A stretch of DNA of 64,000 nucleotides. Origin: Patescibacteria group bacterium. GTDB taxonomy: Bacteria > Patescibacteriota > Patescibacteriia > 2-12-FULL-60-25. Below are positions 8,993 to 17,470 of this stretch, piece after piece. How positions within the stretch are numbered: the stretch's first letter is position 1; every line of letters starts with the position of its first letter. The notes below the pieces were generated by a model. The model ran no database searches and had not been told where the DNA came from. It saw nothing but the letters and a program-made list of their open reading frames with translations. Both the position numbers and the translations under genes were made by a program. The stretch covers positions 496,001 through 560,000 of the forward strand of contig JAQTXZ010000001.1 in NCBI GenBank assembly GCA_028688515.1. Reading direction: 5' to 3'.

Positions 8993-9024
8993 GACGCGCA
9001 GCGTTGAATTGGGGGAATCAACTT
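8993..9024. repeat. Right arm of the 32-bp inverted repeat
   Basis: GACGCGCAGCGTTGAATTGG and the following GGGAATCAACTT are the inverted copy of 8077-8108 with two mismatches. The promoter box of the next gene lies 19 nt beyond it. Confidence 0.85.
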
Positions 9025-9042
9025 ATAACGAATAAACTTTTA

Positions 9043-9051
9043 TGCTATACT
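9043..9051 (+). promoter_or_regulatory. Extended -10 box for the gene at 9062
   Basis: TGCTATACT ends 10 nt before the ATG. It is the same nine bases as in front of the 3D-domain gene on the other side of the inverted-repeat unit. Confidence 0.6.
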
Positions 9052-9061
9052 CTTTTCCAGT

Positions 9062-9877
9062 ATGGCCAAACAATCGCCCCTTAAGAGAAAGACTGTAAAT
9101 GTGCCGCAAAAAAATCATTCCCTCGCGGTCTGGGCAGTCGTGAGCATCGCAAGTTTTCCAACCGTAGCGTTTTCACTGGTTGCAATCGGCTGGAGTTACT
9201 TTCTGGCTTTTCTTTTAGCTTGCGTCACAATGCTCGTCATTCTTTTCATAGAAGGAGTTGTTACGGGCAAAATCTGGATTTTTCACGAGGATTATCGTCA
9301 TATTTTTGATCATCAAGATACGCCGTTCCGCATTCTGGTCGTCACCGGAGGAGTTTTATTGGTTCTGGAAACATTGTTGCTCATCCAGTTTTTTCACAAT
9401 CCTGCCATGGACGGTTTTGTTCTCAACATCGTCGCGCGCAAACAATGCGGAATCAGGAATAACGCGCTGACTCAAGCTGTTTGCCCGCTATTTTCAAATG
9501 AAACAATAAATCCCAAAGAGAGGGCCGTCGTCCTGTCCATGGAGGAAGCCGCCCTTAGACATCTGATGCCTGGCTACACTGCAGGAGCTTGCAGCGTAGA
9601 GCCATTGAGCGACATCCATGCCGATCAGACCAAAGTCAACATGAAATTTTTTGCTTACTGCCAAAGCTGGATGTCTCAAGGTTGCAATGTGGCAAATCAA
9701 ACAATGGCGATAGTAAATTCTCAAATGATAGAAAGCACCAGCGGCTTTTACGCACCACTTACTTGGCAAGAGGACAGAGAAAGCGATTTGTACGGTTCGA
9801 CGGTTGCCGATGGACGATTAATGCAACAGCTTAAATATAAGTTAGCCGATAAATGTTTCGCCATGTTCAACAGATAG
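9062..9877 (+). CDS. Membrane protein of unknown function
   Basis: 271 residues. After a basic N-terminus (KRKTVNVPQKN) there are about three hydrophobic helices at residues 22-42, 44-66 and 93-115. The remaining 155 residues are soluble and presumably external, with four to five cysteines (KQCGIRNN, AVCPLF, GACSVE, GCNVANQ) that could form disulfides. I recognise no domain. It is followed after 23 nt by the beta-CASP nuclease gene, which has its own -10 box, so co-transcription is possible but not required. Confidence 0.75.
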   Translation: MAKQSPLKRKTVNVPQKNHSLAVWAVVSIASFPTVAFSLVAIGWSYFLAFLLACVTMLVILFIEGVVTGKIWIFHEDYRHIFDHQDTPFRILVVTGGVLLVLETLLLIQFFHNPAMDGFVLNIVARKQCGIRNNALTQAVCPLFSNETINPKERAVVLSMEEAALRHLMPGYTAGACSVEPLSDIHADQTKVNMKFFAYCQSWMSQGCNVANQTMAIVNSQMIESTSGFYAPLTWQEDRESDLYGSTVADGRLMQQLKYKLADKCFAMFNR

Positions 9878-9900
9878 TAACGGCGTGCTAGAATCTTGCT

Positions 9901-11250
9901 ATGCACGTTAAACTTTTTGGTGCTGCCAGAGAAGTAACCGGCTCTTGTTATTTAGTGGAATCCTCAAAGGCCAAGATCCTCATTGATTGCGGTCTTTTTC
10001 AAGGCACAACGTTGGCGCACTCAAAAAACTTTAAGCCGTTCGGATTTGCATCCAAGAGCTTGGATGCGGTCTTTGTTACACATGCTCACCTGGACCACAC
10101 CGGTCGCTTACCGATCTTGATCAAGAACGGTTACAAAGGCCCGATTTACACGACTCCGCCGACCGCAAAGTTAACACAGCTTGTTTTGGAGGATGCGGCG
10201 GAAATAATGCATGAGGAGTTTGAACGTTCATATACTCCCAAACTTTACGAGATCTCTGACGTCGCAGGAGTCGTCATTCAAACAAAAGTTTTGGACGAAC
10301 ATAAATCCATCGAAGTCAAAGATCTTAAAGTTGAATTTTTTAACGCCGGCCATATTTTTGGCAGCGTTTTTGTAAAAGTGACTTCGGATGACGGCGAATG
10401 CGTCGTTTTCTCAGGTGACCTAGGCAATACTTCAACTCCTCTTTTGAAACAAAAAGACTTTTTGGCGGATACCGACGTGCTGTTTATCGAATCAACTTAC
10501 GGCAACCGCATTCACGAGGATGAATCGACTCGCGACAAACTCTTGAAAAAAACCGTCGTCGATACCATAAAAAACAAAGGCGTTTTGATGATTCCGGCTT
10601 TTGCCATAGAACGTACGCAGGAGATTCTTTTTGAACTCAATAACTTTGTCGAAAATAAACTCATTCCTCCGGTCGATGTTTATCTGGACAGTCCAATGGC
10701 CATTAAAGCCTCAAAAATCTTTGACGCTTTCCCAAAGTATTACAGCCGCGAGGCATTGAGATTGATCGCTGTTGGCGACAAACTTTTTGACTTTCCTGGG
10801 ATGAGAATGACGTTGACGCGAGACGAATCCAAAATCATCAACGAATCGCCGCGGCCAAAAGTCATCATCGCCGGTTCCGGCATGATGAACGGCGGACGTA
10901 TTTTGCACCATCTGGTAAGATATTTGGGTGACAAAAATTCCACCCTGCTCATAATCGGTTACCAAGCTCACGGCACATTGGGCAACCATCTTTACCAAGG
11001 CGAAAGACAAGTAAATGTCTTGAACGAAAGAATTGACGTCAAAGCCAAGATTGTAAGCATAGGCGCATACAGCGCTCACGCGGACCAACGCATGCTGCTG
11101 GATTGGATAAAATCGTCACCAAAACCTCCAAAAAGAGTATACTGTACACATGGCGAAGAAGCCGCCTCGGCGGCGCTTGCGACATGCATTGAAGAAGAAC
11201 TGAAAATCACAGCAGATGTACCGAGAATGGGGGAAATGATCGAAATTTGA
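9901..11250 (+). CDS. Beta-CASP metallo-beta-lactamase RNase
   Basis: 449 residues. The N-terminal metallo-beta-lactamase core has THAHLDHTGRLP (HxHxDH zinc motif, near residues 60-65), AGHIFGSVFV and FSGDLGN. The inserted beta-CASP domain has ESTYGNR, IPAFAIERTQEIL and VYLDSPMA. The C-terminal part has IAGSGMMNGGRI, IGYQAHGTLG and SAHADQRMLL, followed by THGE. These are the signatures of bacterial and archaeal CPSF/YSH1-like exoribonucleases acting in RNA maturation or decay. There is no KH domain. A TGCTAGAAT box lies 6 nt before ATG, suggesting a leaderless transcript. Confidence 0.94.
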   Translation: MHVKLFGAAREVTGSCYLVESSKAKILIDCGLFQGTTLAHSKNFKPFGFASKSLDAVFVTHAHLDHTGRLPILIKNGYKGPIYTTPPTAKLTQLVLEDAAEIMHEEFERSYTPKLYEISDVAGVVIQTKVLDEHKSIEVKDLKVEFFNAGHIFGSVFVKVTSDDGECVVFSGDLGNTSTPLLKQKDFLADTDVLFIESTYGNRIHEDESTRDKLLKKTVVDTIKNKGVLMIPAFAIERTQEILFELNNFVENKLIPPVDVYLDSPMAIKASKIFDAFPKYYSREALRLIAVGDKLFDFPGMRMTLTRDESKIINESPRPKVIIAGSGMMNGGRILHHLVRYLGDKNSTLLIIGYQAHGTLGNHLYQGERQVNVLNERIDVKAKIVSIGAYSAHADQRMLLDWIKSSPKPPKRVYCTHGEEAASAALATCIEEELKITADVPRMGEMIEI

Positions 11251-11251
11251 T

Positions 11252-11288
11252 TTCATTAATTGTTAATCGTGCATTGTTAATTGATCGT
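11252..11288. repeat. TTGTTAAT-type AT-rich repeat between genes
   Basis: CATTAATTGTTAATCG...GCATTGTTAATTGATCG fills the gap between two plus-strand genes. The same words occur at 28691-28815, 38165-38196 and 51365-51410. Confidence 0.55.
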
Positions 11289-12215
11289 ATGCCCTGGATC
11301 CTTATCGCCATCTTTGGACACTCCGCTAACGGTTTTGCTTTTGTCATCGATAAAATCCTGCTTAAAAATGCTTTTAAGCGCAGCGCAACTTACGCCGGGC
11401 TGGTTGGACTTTTGTCGGGGTTGGCAATCATTTTGATTCCTTGGATCAAGGAATGGCCGGTTGGAGGAGACTTGTTGTTGGCCATCTTATGCGGCATGAC
11501 ATTTATGGCGGCTTTATGGTCTTTTTTTGCGGCTTTGTCGCGCGGTGAGGCGAGTCGCGTCGTTCCCATAATCAGCGCACTGATTCCCGTTATGACGCTG
11601 GTCGGGACAACGACCTTGTTGCACGAAAGACTTTCAACTTATCAGCTCGCAGGATTCGCACTGTTGATCGTTGCGACAGTCATGCTCGCAAGCGGCAAAG
11701 CACAGTCAAGATTGACGACCGCGACCATCCTATTGAGCGTCCTGTCCGCATTGCTTTTTGCGGTCAGCGCAGTCAGTGCTAAAGCGATTTACGACAGCGT
11801 AGGGTTTTTGGGAGGTTTCGTCACAACAAGAATCGTAGCGGCGCTGACAGCTCTTATGCTCGCACTCTTGATCGACCCGATGTCCGGCGCGGAAATGTTG
11901 TCTATCATTAGAGTGAAGAAAGGCAAAAAGAAAAAAGAAGAAGCCATCTCCGGAGCCTCGGCCGCAAAACTAGCGATTCTCGGACAAGTGTTGGGCGGCA
12001 TCGGATTCATCTCACTTCAATATGCAACCGCACTCGGCAGCGCATCCATCGTCAACGCCTTGCAGGTGATGCAATTCGCACTTTTGGTAATCATCGCATT
12101 CTTCCTCAAATCCAAAGCGCAGACCCTACTCGGCGAAAGCCTGAACAAGTCAGTCATCTTCTTGAAAATAATCGCGCTTGTTGTGATGGCGGCTGGATTG
12201 GGATTGATTGTTTAA
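11289..12215 (+). CDS. EamA/DMT-type membrane transporter
   Basis: 308 residues with about ten hydrophobic segments arranged as two similar halves, the drug/metabolite transporter pattern. The first half has FVIDKILLKNAFKRSATYAG and the EamA-like stretch SRVVPIISALIPVMTLVG, then LAGFALLIVATVMLASG. A cytoplasmic loop near residue 220 is very basic (KKGKKKKEE). The second half repeats the pattern with YATALGSASIVNALQVMQFA. The substrate is unknown. The start at MPWILIAIFG is chosen because the upstream codons come from the AT-rich repeat. Confidence 0.88.
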   Translation: MPWILIAIFGHSANGFAFVIDKILLKNAFKRSATYAGLVGLLSGLAIILIPWIKEWPVGGDLLLAILCGMTFMAALWSFFAALSRGEASRVVPIISALIPVMTLVGTTTLLHERLSTYQLAGFALLIVATVMLASGKAQSRLTTATILLSVLSALLFAVSAVSAKAIYDSVGFLGGFVTTRIVAALTALMLALLIDPMSGAEMLSIIRVKKGKKKKEEAISGASAAKLAILGQVLGGIGFISLQYATALGSASIVNALQVMQFALLVIIAFFLKSKAQTLLGESLNKSVIFLKIIALVVMAAGLGLIV

Positions 12216-12218
12216 CGG

Positions 12219-12331
12219 ACGGAAAACCTCTGGTTCGTCGGACTCACCATCTCCTTTATCAAGGAGAAGTTACTCAGCAATTAAGCAACTGAGTGACTCT
12301 ACCCCTTGATAAAGGGGCGAGGGTTTTCCGG
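12219..12331. repeat. Inverted repeat with CCCTT-GATAAAGGGG core
   Basis: The gap begins GGAAAACCTC and ends GAGGGTTTTCC. It contains CTCCTTTATCAAGGAG and CCCCTTGATAAAGGGG, so it can fold into nested hairpins. It could also terminate the EamA transcript. Confidence 0.6.
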
Positions 12332-12348
12332 AAATCAACTCTAATACC

Positions 12349-13356
12349 ATGAAACCCAAACTTACAAAACTCAAAAAAAACCTACTGATCGCCGGTCTCG
12401 CGTTTGCGATTTTCGTTGTGCTTGCGGCAGGCAGTTTTTCCGCACTGAATTTGACATTCAATTCACAGCAGACATTTGGAGTGACTTTCAGCAAACCGTA
12501 CGCAGAAGAATTTAAGCTGGAGCCAAACGAAGTCTTGACCGCGACTTTGGACGATTTAGGGGTTCGGCGTTTTCGCATTCCCGCGTATTGGAGCTTGATC
12601 GAAACAAAGCAGGGGATTCTAGACTGGTCATGGCTGGACAGCGAGCTGGACATTATCGCCAAACGTGACGGCAAAGTCGTCCTTGCAATCGGACAAAAAC
12701 TTCCCCGGTGGCCGGAATGTTGGATTCCGGATTGGGCGATAAAGACGTCCGAGGCTGACCGCGAAAAAGCCGCGTCAGCCTATCTGGAACAGACGATTAA
12801 TCGTTATAAAAACAATTCAACGATAATCAGCTGGCAGATAGAGAACGAGCCCGGCTTCACCTTCGGAGTTTGTCCGCAAATGCGCAAAGGATTTTTTGAT
12901 GACGAAGTAAAACTGGTTCGCAGCTTGGATGATCGTCCGATTGCAACAACAGATTCCGGAGAACTTGCATTCTGGTCCATCGGCAACAAAGTCGACCAAC
13001 TGGGAGTCAGCGTCTATCGCGTTGTCATCGGCCCGCTTGGGACTCTGAGATATTGGTTTGTGCCGCCGCAATTTTATCTGCGCAAAGGCCAGGCGATGAG
13101 CGCGCTTTGGGGTTTTAAAAAAATTTACATCAGCGAGCTGCAAATGGAACCCTGGACAAAACGCTCGACCCTGCTCGAGACTCCGCTCGATGAACAGATG
13201 CAGACTTTTGACTTAAAGCAAATGAACGACAATATCGACTTCGCAAAAAATTCCGGTATTTCGACAATCGATTTATGGGGTGTAGAATGGTGGTATTGGA
13301 TGAAGACTGTGAATAACCGCCCCGAGTTCTGGGATGCGACTAAGACGCTGTTCTGA
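12349..13356 (+). CDS. Membrane-anchored clan-A-like glycoside hydrolase
   Basis: 335 residues. A hydrophobic N-terminal segment (about 13-35) acts as a signal anchor. The rest fits a TIM-barrel glycoside hydrolase of the GH42/GH5 clan. FGVTFSKPYAEEF opens the barrel, followed by RFRIPAYWSLIETKQG and LDWSWLDSELDI. ISWQIENEPG carries the Asn-Glu acid/base pair near residue 164, and ISELQMEPW carries the likely nucleophile glutamate near 261. It ends with a tryptophan-rich strand (LWGVEWWYWMK). Substrate unknown, probably an extracellular polysaccharide or glycan. Confidence 0.8.
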   Translation: MKPKLTKLKKNLLIAGLAFAIFVVLAAGSFSALNLTFNSQQTFGVTFSKPYAEEFKLEPNEVLTATLDDLGVRRFRIPAYWSLIETKQGILDWSWLDSELDIIAKRDGKVVLAIGQKLPRWPECWIPDWAIKTSEADREKAASAYLEQTINRYKNNSTIISWQIENEPGFTFGVCPQMRKGFFDDEVKLVRSLDDRPIATTDSGELAFWSIGNKVDQLGVSVYRVVIGPLGTLRYWFVPPQFYLRKGQAMSALWGFKKIYISELQMEPWTKRSTLLETPLDEQMQTFDLKQMNDNIDFAKNSGISTIDLWGVEWWYWMKTVNNRPEFWDATKTLF

Positions 13357-13361
13357 CTTCC

Positions 13362-13556
13362 CTCTGTCATTGCGAGCGAAGTCCGACGTAGCGCGGTAAT
13401 CTCCTCTGTCCGACTAACACATCCTCCTCATGTCATTTCGACTGAAGCGTAGCGAAATAGAGAAATCCCTTAACTAATAACGAAAGCAACTCTTGTTTAA
13501 AGCACGATCCAGATCTCTCGACTCCGTCCAACTTCGCTCGAGATGACAGAATAAAC
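13362..13556. repeat. Pair of TGTCAT...ATGACA palindromic repeats
   Basis: The first part (about 13365-13410) reads TGTCATTGCGAGCGAAGTCC...CGGTAATCTCC. The second (about 13430-13550) begins TGTCATTTCGACTGAAGCGT and ends CTTCGCTCGAGATGACAG. Both families recur at 38199-38395, 46565-46640 and 49360-49530. The pair lies directly before the shortened ROK-like gene. Confidence 0.75.
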
Positions 13557-13559
13557 GAT

Positions 13560-14060
13560 ATGCCCACCAAATTCCCACGCAAAAAAACAGCACCCAAGCC
13601 CGAGCTTGGCATGATTTTGGAGCTGGGCAAAACTATCAAACTTACTTTAAACGCTGAACGTAGTACGTCGTACGTGGTATGTGGTGCGATTTCGTTAGAT
13701 GGTTTTGTCGCAAACTTTCAAGAAGCGCTGGACGTCCCGCATGAAAGTTATTTGCTCAAAGACTTTTGTGCTGAAGACTTTTTTAAACGCAAAACCGGCC
13801 TAAGCTCTGATCAAGCCTACAAAAAGATGCAAGAAGGCCATGCGGAAATCAACGAGCTTTTTGTAGAATACGGTCAACATATCGGCGCATTAATAGCCAA
13901 CTTGGAATTATTGTTTAAACCAACATCAATCGCTATCAAAGGCGCCATGACCAAAAGTTACGACGCCTGGTCTCACGCCATGGGCAAAGCCCGCAACCAG
14001 CACCTTGGCAAGAAGCCCACAGTCAAGATAGCTATCAGCTCCAGCCGTAGTACGAGTTAA
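13560..14060 (+). CDS. Shortened ROK-like protein carrying a repeat-derived insert
   Basis: 166 residues. The C-terminal part (EYGQHIGALIANLELLFKP, then IAIKGAMTKSYDAW) resembles the closing helix-strand of ROK kinases/repressors, where LG..LANL...L.P..IVIGG is usual. Those families have about 300 residues and an N-terminal nucleotide-binding GxDxGGT, which is missing here, so this is a remnant or a different small protein. Codons 34-42 (RSTSYVVCG) are encoded by GTACG-type repeat DNA, which also fills the sequence after the stop (14045-14106). The ROK assignment is tentative. Confidence 0.5.
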   Translation: MPTKFPRKKTAPKPELGMILELGKTIKLTLNAERSTSYVVCGAISLDGFVANFQEALDVPHESYLLKDFCAEDFFKRKTGLSSDQAYKKMQEGHAEINELFVEYGQHIGALIANLELLFKPTSIAIKGAMTKSYDAWSHAMGKARNQHLGKKPTVKIAISSSRSTS

Positions 14061-14106
14061 GTACGCTTTTAGCACGTTTTTAGTACGCGTTGAATACGTC
14101 GTCCCA
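14045..14106. repeat. GTACG-rich low-complexity repeat
   Basis: GTAGTACGAGTTAAGTACGC, then TAGTACGCGTTGAATACGTC. The same word occurs inside the preceding gene (13658-13686) and inside the UvrD gene (40415-40430). Confidence 0.55.
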
Positions 14107-14110
14107 ACGT

Positions 14111-14139
14111 TTGACTTTTTTTGCGTTTTACATTATACT
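14111..14139 (+). promoter_or_regulatory. Promoter of typA
   Basis: TTGACT at 14111-14116, a 17-nt spacer, then TATACT at 14134-14139. The ATG at 14148 is 8 nt after the -10 box, so the transcript should begin at or within 2 nt of the start codon. Confidence 0.7.
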
Positions 14140-14147
14140 TCGCACCT

Positions 14148-15947
14148 ATGGAATTGCGTAATATAGCCATTATTGCCCACGTTGACCACGGTAAAACGAC
14201 TTTGGTTGATTCGTTATTGAAACAATCCGACACGTTGAGCATGCAAAAGCTGACCGGTGATACCATCATGGACAGCAACGATATCGAGCGGGAACGCGGC
14301 ATTACCATCTTTTCGAAGAATGCAGCCGTTGTTTATCAGGGTATCAAGATCAACATCGTTGACACTCCGGGACATGCTGATTTTGGCGGCGAGGTTGAGC
14401 GTATCATGAATTTGGTGGACGGCGCTTTGTTGCTTGTCGACGCCAAAGAGGGTCCGATGCCTCAAACGCGTTTTGTTCTGAAAAAGGCCATCGAGGCAGG
14501 ACACCGCATAATCGTCGTTATCAATAAAATCGACAAGCCCGATGCCAGACCGGATTGGGTTTTGGATAAAACTTTTGATTTGTTTTTTGAACTCGGCGCA
14601 TCGAGCGCGCAGGCTGACTTTCCGGTTATCTACGCATCGGCCAAACAGGGCAAGGCTGGCGTTGAGGCGGATCTTTCTACCATGAACGGCGTTACGCCAT
14701 TGTTTGATTCGATCATAAAAAACATTCCGGCGCCAAAATCAGATGTGGAAGGCCCGCTGCAAGTTTCGGTCGTCAACGTCTCGCACGACAACTATAAAGG
14801 ACGCATCGCAATCGGACGCGTCATACGCGGAGTTTTTCGCCCGGGCAACGTTGTCTGGATTAACCGCGACGGCAAATCGGCAAACGCCAAAATTACAAAT
14901 ATATCGATATTCGACGGTTTGGAACGCAAAGAGGTTGACGAAGCTCCGGCCGGAGAAATTGTAGCTTTTGCAGGCGTTGAAAACATCAACATCGGTGAAA
15001 CAATCGCAGATCCTGCCAATCCCGAGGCTTTACCGGTTATGGCTATCGAGGAACCGACCGTTAAAATGACTTTCGGAGTTAACACCTCGCCAATGTCCGG
15101 CAAAGAGGGCCAGTACACCACTTCGCGCAACATCAAAGAGAGGCTGGAACGCGAGCTGCAAAACGACGTTGCTTTGCGCGTTGACCTAAAGAACGCCGGC
15201 GAGTCATTTATCGTCGAGGGCAGGGGAGAGTTGCACTTGGCAATTTTGATAGAAAAAATGCGCCGCGACGGATTCGAACTGCAAGTCTCGCGCCCGCAAG
15301 TTATTTTTAAAGAAGTTGACGGCAAAAAACAAGAACCGTTTGAGCAGGTAGAGATAGAGGTACCGGAAAATTTAAGCGGCGTGGTCATAGAGAAACTCGG
15401 CAAACGACGCGGCGAGCTTAAAGACATGAAGAACGAAAATGGCGTTGCCTTTTTGACCTTCGAAATTCCTACTCGCGGCCTGATCGGTTACCGCAACGAG
15501 TTTACCGTCGACACGCGCGGCCAAGGCATCCTAAACACTCTTTTGCTTGGTTACAGGGCCTATGCGGGCGATTTGGGAGGCCAAGAGCATGGTTCGCTTA
15601 TTGCCCACGAGTCCGGATTGGCCGTTACTTACGGCATGTTAACAGCTCAAGAAAGAGGTACGCTTTTTATCCCGGCAAATACAGATGTTTACGAAGGTCA
15701 GATAGTCGGCCAAAACGCAAAGCCCGAGGATTTGACGGTTAATGTCTGCAAAGAAAAAAGGCTTTCCAACATGCGCTCCAAAGGCGACGGAGTTGCCGAG
15801 TCTTTAACCCCGCACCGCATCATGTCGCTGGAGCTGGCGCTCGAATACATCGGCGATGACGAGCTGGTAGAAGTCACTCCCAAAAACATCCGCCTGCGCA
15901 AAATGTTTCTTAAAGAATACGAAAGACGCCGTGCCGGACAACTGTAA
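14148..15947 (+). CDS. typA: Ribosome-associated GTPase TypA/BipA
   Basis: 599 residues, typical for the family. The GTPase domain has [15 protein letters not shown] (P-loop), [12 protein letters not shown] (switch I), [15 protein letters not shown] (G3) and [10 protein letters not shown] (G4). The beta-barrel domain II follows, then EF-G-like domains III and V and the TypA-specific C-terminal domain with [16 protein letters not shown] and [16 protein letters not shown]-like text (here [17 protein letters not shown]) and RSKGDGVAE. It acts on the ribosome under stress. The start at 14148 is fixed by the promoter just upstream. A hairpin terminator follows. Confidence 0.97.
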   Translation: MELRNIAIIAHVDHGKTTLVDSLLKQSDTLSMQKLTGDTIMDSNDIERERGITIFSKNAAVVYQGIKINIVDTPGHADFGGEVERIMNLVDGALLLVDAKEGPMPQTRFVLKKAIEAGHRIIVVINKIDKPDARPDWVLDKTFDLFFELGASSAQADFPVIYASAKQGKAGVEADLSTMNGVTPLFDSIIKNIPAPKSDVEGPLQVSVVNVSHDNYKGRIAIGRVIRGVFRPGNVVWINRDGKSANAKITNISIFDGLERKEVDEAPAGEIVAFAGVENINIGETIADPANPEALPVMAIEEPTVKMTFGVNTSPMSGKEGQYTTSRNIKERLERELQNDVALRVDLKNAGESFIVEGRGELHLAILIEKMRRDGFELQVSRPQVIFKEVDGKKQEPFEQVEIEVPENLSGVVIEKLGKRRGELKDMKNENGVAFLTFEIPTRGLIGYRNEFTVDTRGQGILNTLLLGYRAYAGDLGGQEHGSLIAHESGLAVTYGMLTAQERGTLFIPANTDVYEGQIVGQNAKPEDLTVNVCKEKRLSNMRSKGDGVAESLTPHRIMSLELALEYIGDDELVEVTPKNIRLRKMFLKEYERRRAGQL

Positions 15948-15953
15948 AATCAA

Positions 15954-15979
15954 AAACCGCCTTGTGCGGTTTTTTTGTT
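15954..15979 (+). terminator. Rho-independent terminator of typA
   Basis: AAACCGC-CTTGT-GCGGTTT stem-loop followed by TTTTTG, starting about 8 nt after the stop. Confidence 0.85.
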
Positions 15980-15983
15980 CGTT

Positions 15984-16034
15984 TTGTCATTTCGACCGGA
16001 GCGTTAAAGCGCTGGAGAAATCCCCGTGCTCAAA
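15984..16034. repeat. TGTCATTTCGACCGGAGCG repeat
   Basis: TGTCATTTCGACCGGAGCGT, then TAAAGCGCTGGAGAAATCCC. A near-identical copy is at 38203-38240, and an inverted one ends at about 49520. Confidence 0.7.
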
Positions 16035-16066
16035 ACACCATGGGCAGGTCTTTTTGGCGTTACATA

Positions 16067-16102
16067 TTGACAATTTAGCCAAAATCTGCAAGGATTTGGC
16101 TA
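16067..16102 (+). promoter_or_regulatory. TTGACA box with adjacent inverted repeat
   Basis: TTGACA at 16067-16072 is followed by TAGCCAAAATC (16076-16086) and GATTTGGCTA (16093-16102), an imperfect palindrome where a spacer and -10 would lie. The -10 itself (AAGGAT) is poor. This may be an operated promoter for the gene at 16144. Confidence 0.35.
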
Positions 16103-16143
16103 CAACGACACCTCGACAATCCGGTCAACCAGGAGGACGAGCC

Positions 16144-16611
16144 ATGGAAGCGACACTCAAGTCTTTCATCCAAGGCATGCAGGCAGTACTCCCCAAGCTT
16201 CTGCTGATGAGCAATACTCTGGAGGCCAACGGACTCGTTTGCAATGCGCAAAACAGGCGCAGAGCGCCTGACAACAACGCCTTGCATCGCTACTACGTAT
16301 GGGATCAAGGCAAAATGAGACTGTATATCATGTGCAAATACGACGACAGCTGCTCAAGCGTCGAGATCGGCATCTCGAACAACGAGGGCGATGCAGTCGC
16401 TCTTACAGCGATCAGCGCAGTAGGAGAGAGTGCTCATTGGCATGTACATCTATCATCTCCTAACATCGGCCAATCCTTGAACGCTCTCAAAGACGACATC
16501 AAAAAACTCCTCCCAGACACACCGTCAGCATGTGTTGCTGCGGATACGCATGATGACGTCGTAGCCGCAGAAATCGTCAAACTGATGGCCGAGGCGTTCA
16601 AGAGGGCGTAG
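16144..16611 (+). CDS. Hypothetical protein with strong Shine-Dalgarno
   Basis: 155 residues. The start at 16144 is set by AGGAGG 7 nt upstream; the longer open frame has no signal. The sequence begins MEATLKSFIQGMQAVLPKLL and ends EIVKLMAEAFKRA. It looks like an alpha/beta protein with a helical N-terminus and C-terminus, a central set of strands (RYYVWDQGKMRLYIMCKY, SVEIGISNN) and a helix (GQSLNALKDDIKKLL). I recognise no family. It is a single gene with its own terminator and is one of the group of Shine-Dalgarno-led orphan genes. Confidence 0.7.
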   Translation: MEATLKSFIQGMQAVLPKLLLMSNTLEANGLVCNAQNRRRAPDNNALHRYYVWDQGKMRLYIMCKYDDSCSSVEIGISNNEGDAVALTAISAVGESAHWHVHLSSPNIGQSLNALKDDIKKLLPDTPSACVAADTHDDVVAAEIVKLMAEAFKRA

Positions 16612-16647
16612 CCACGCCACTCCAACCGCCGGCAAGTCTACAGGCTC

Positions 16648-16690
16648 CCGTGACAACACTTGTTGCGAGGAGTTTTTTTGTTTTTTTGGG
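16648..16690 (+). terminator. Terminator of the 16144 gene
   Basis: CTCCCG...CAAC-ACTT-GTTG...CGAGGAG imperfect stem followed by TTTTTTTGTTTTTTTGG. Confidence 0.7.
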
Positions 16691-16790
16691 GTTTTTCTTA
16701 CCATACAAATCCTCATCATCTATGCAAGTCACAGCATACTTATCCACAGTCCAAAACTTGTGTCATTCGTGATAGATTACGGGCGCAACT

Positions 16791-17378
16791 ATGAGCAACC
16801 GAACTGAAATCGTCCTCGATATCGAAACGCAAAATACTTTTCAAGATGTTGGCGCATACAAGGCCTCTTTGCTAAAAATCTCGCTGGTGGGCGTTTATTT
16901 TTATGAGACTGACACTTGGGAGGCTTTCTTGGAGCCGGACTTGCCCAAGCTTTGGCCGCGACTCGAACGATCGTCGCGCATTATCGGATACAACCTTTTT
17001 GGTTTTGATTATCCTTGCATGCAAACTTATTACACGGGCAATATCATGAGCCTGCCTACGATCGACATCATGCTCGAGATAGAAAAGCGCATCGGCTTTA
17101 GGGTAAAACTCGACGACGTGGCGCATGCGACGCTCGGAGTGGGGAAGAGCGGGCACGGTTTGCAGGCCGTTGAGTTTTGGAAGAACGGCGAGATAGAAAA
17201 GTTAAAAGATTATTGCCTGCAAGATGTTCGCGTTACGCGCGATGTTTATGAAAAGGCTTTAACGGAAAAGACTGTTTACTATTTTGATCGGATGGGCCAA
17301 AAGCAGCACGTGTCGCTGCCCATCGCCCCGGCGGACACGGAAGAAGCGCCAAAGATCAACCTATCTTTAGGACTTTAA
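16791..17378 (+). CDS. DEDD 3'-5' exonuclease-like protein (RNase H fold)
   Basis: 195 residues. The RNase H-like core shows IVLDIETQN (DxE, exo I), GYNLFGFDYP (exo II aspartate), TIDIMLEIEKR and YCLQDVRVTRDVYE (exo III, YxxxD). This matches the YprB-like, DnaQ-related exonucleases seen in phage and bacteria. The last 30 residues, after YFDRMGQKQHVSLP, are a short tail. The substrate (DNA or RNA) cannot be told. A TGATAGATT extended -10 box lies about 12 nt before ATG. It is downstream of an orphan gene and upstream of nrdJ, with separate signals. Confidence 0.83.
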   Translation: MSNRTEIVLDIETQNTFQDVGAYKASLLKISLVGVYFYETDTWEAFLEPDLPKLWPRLERSSRIIGYNLFGFDYPCMQTYYTGNIMSLPTIDIMLEIEKRIGFRVKLDDVAHATLGVGKSGHGLQAVEFWKNGEIEKLKDYCLQDVRVTRDVYEKALTEKTVYYFDRMGQKQHVSLPIAPADTEEAPKINLSLGL

Positions 17379-17403
17379 GGACTTTACAGACTTTATGGAC
17401 TCT
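17367..17403. repeat. GGACTTTA tandem repeat overlapping a gene end
   Basis: Three to four copies of GGACTTTA(A/T), also present at 4510-4540. The first copy forms the last codons of the exonuclease gene. Confidence 0.55.
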
Positions 17404-17422
17404 TAATTTTATCCCCAGTCCT

Positions 17423-17438
17423 CCTCAACATCTTGTGG
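17423..17438. promoter_or_regulatory. NrdR box 1
   Basis: CCTCAACATCTTGTGG, a 16-bp near-palindrome. It sits directly against the TATAAT box and matches box 2 in reverse, with one mismatch. Confidence 0.8.
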
Positions 17439-17444
17439 TATAAT
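17436..17444 (+). promoter_or_regulatory. Extended -10 box of nrdJ
   Basis: TGGTATAAT lies between the two NrdR boxes and overlaps the end of box 1. Repressor bound to both boxes would cover it. It predicts a leader of more than 200 nt before the nrdJ ATG at 17668. Confidence 0.7.
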
Positions 17445-17454
17445 CTCGTTTAGA

Positions 17455-17470
17455 CCACAAGATGTTGTGG
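17455..17470. promoter_or_regulatory. NrdR box 2
   Basis: CCACAAGATGTTGTGG, a palindrome with perfect 6-bp arms around a 4-bp centre. Its centre is 32 bp from that of box 1, close to three helical turns, the usual spacing for tandem NrdR sites. Confidence 0.82.
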
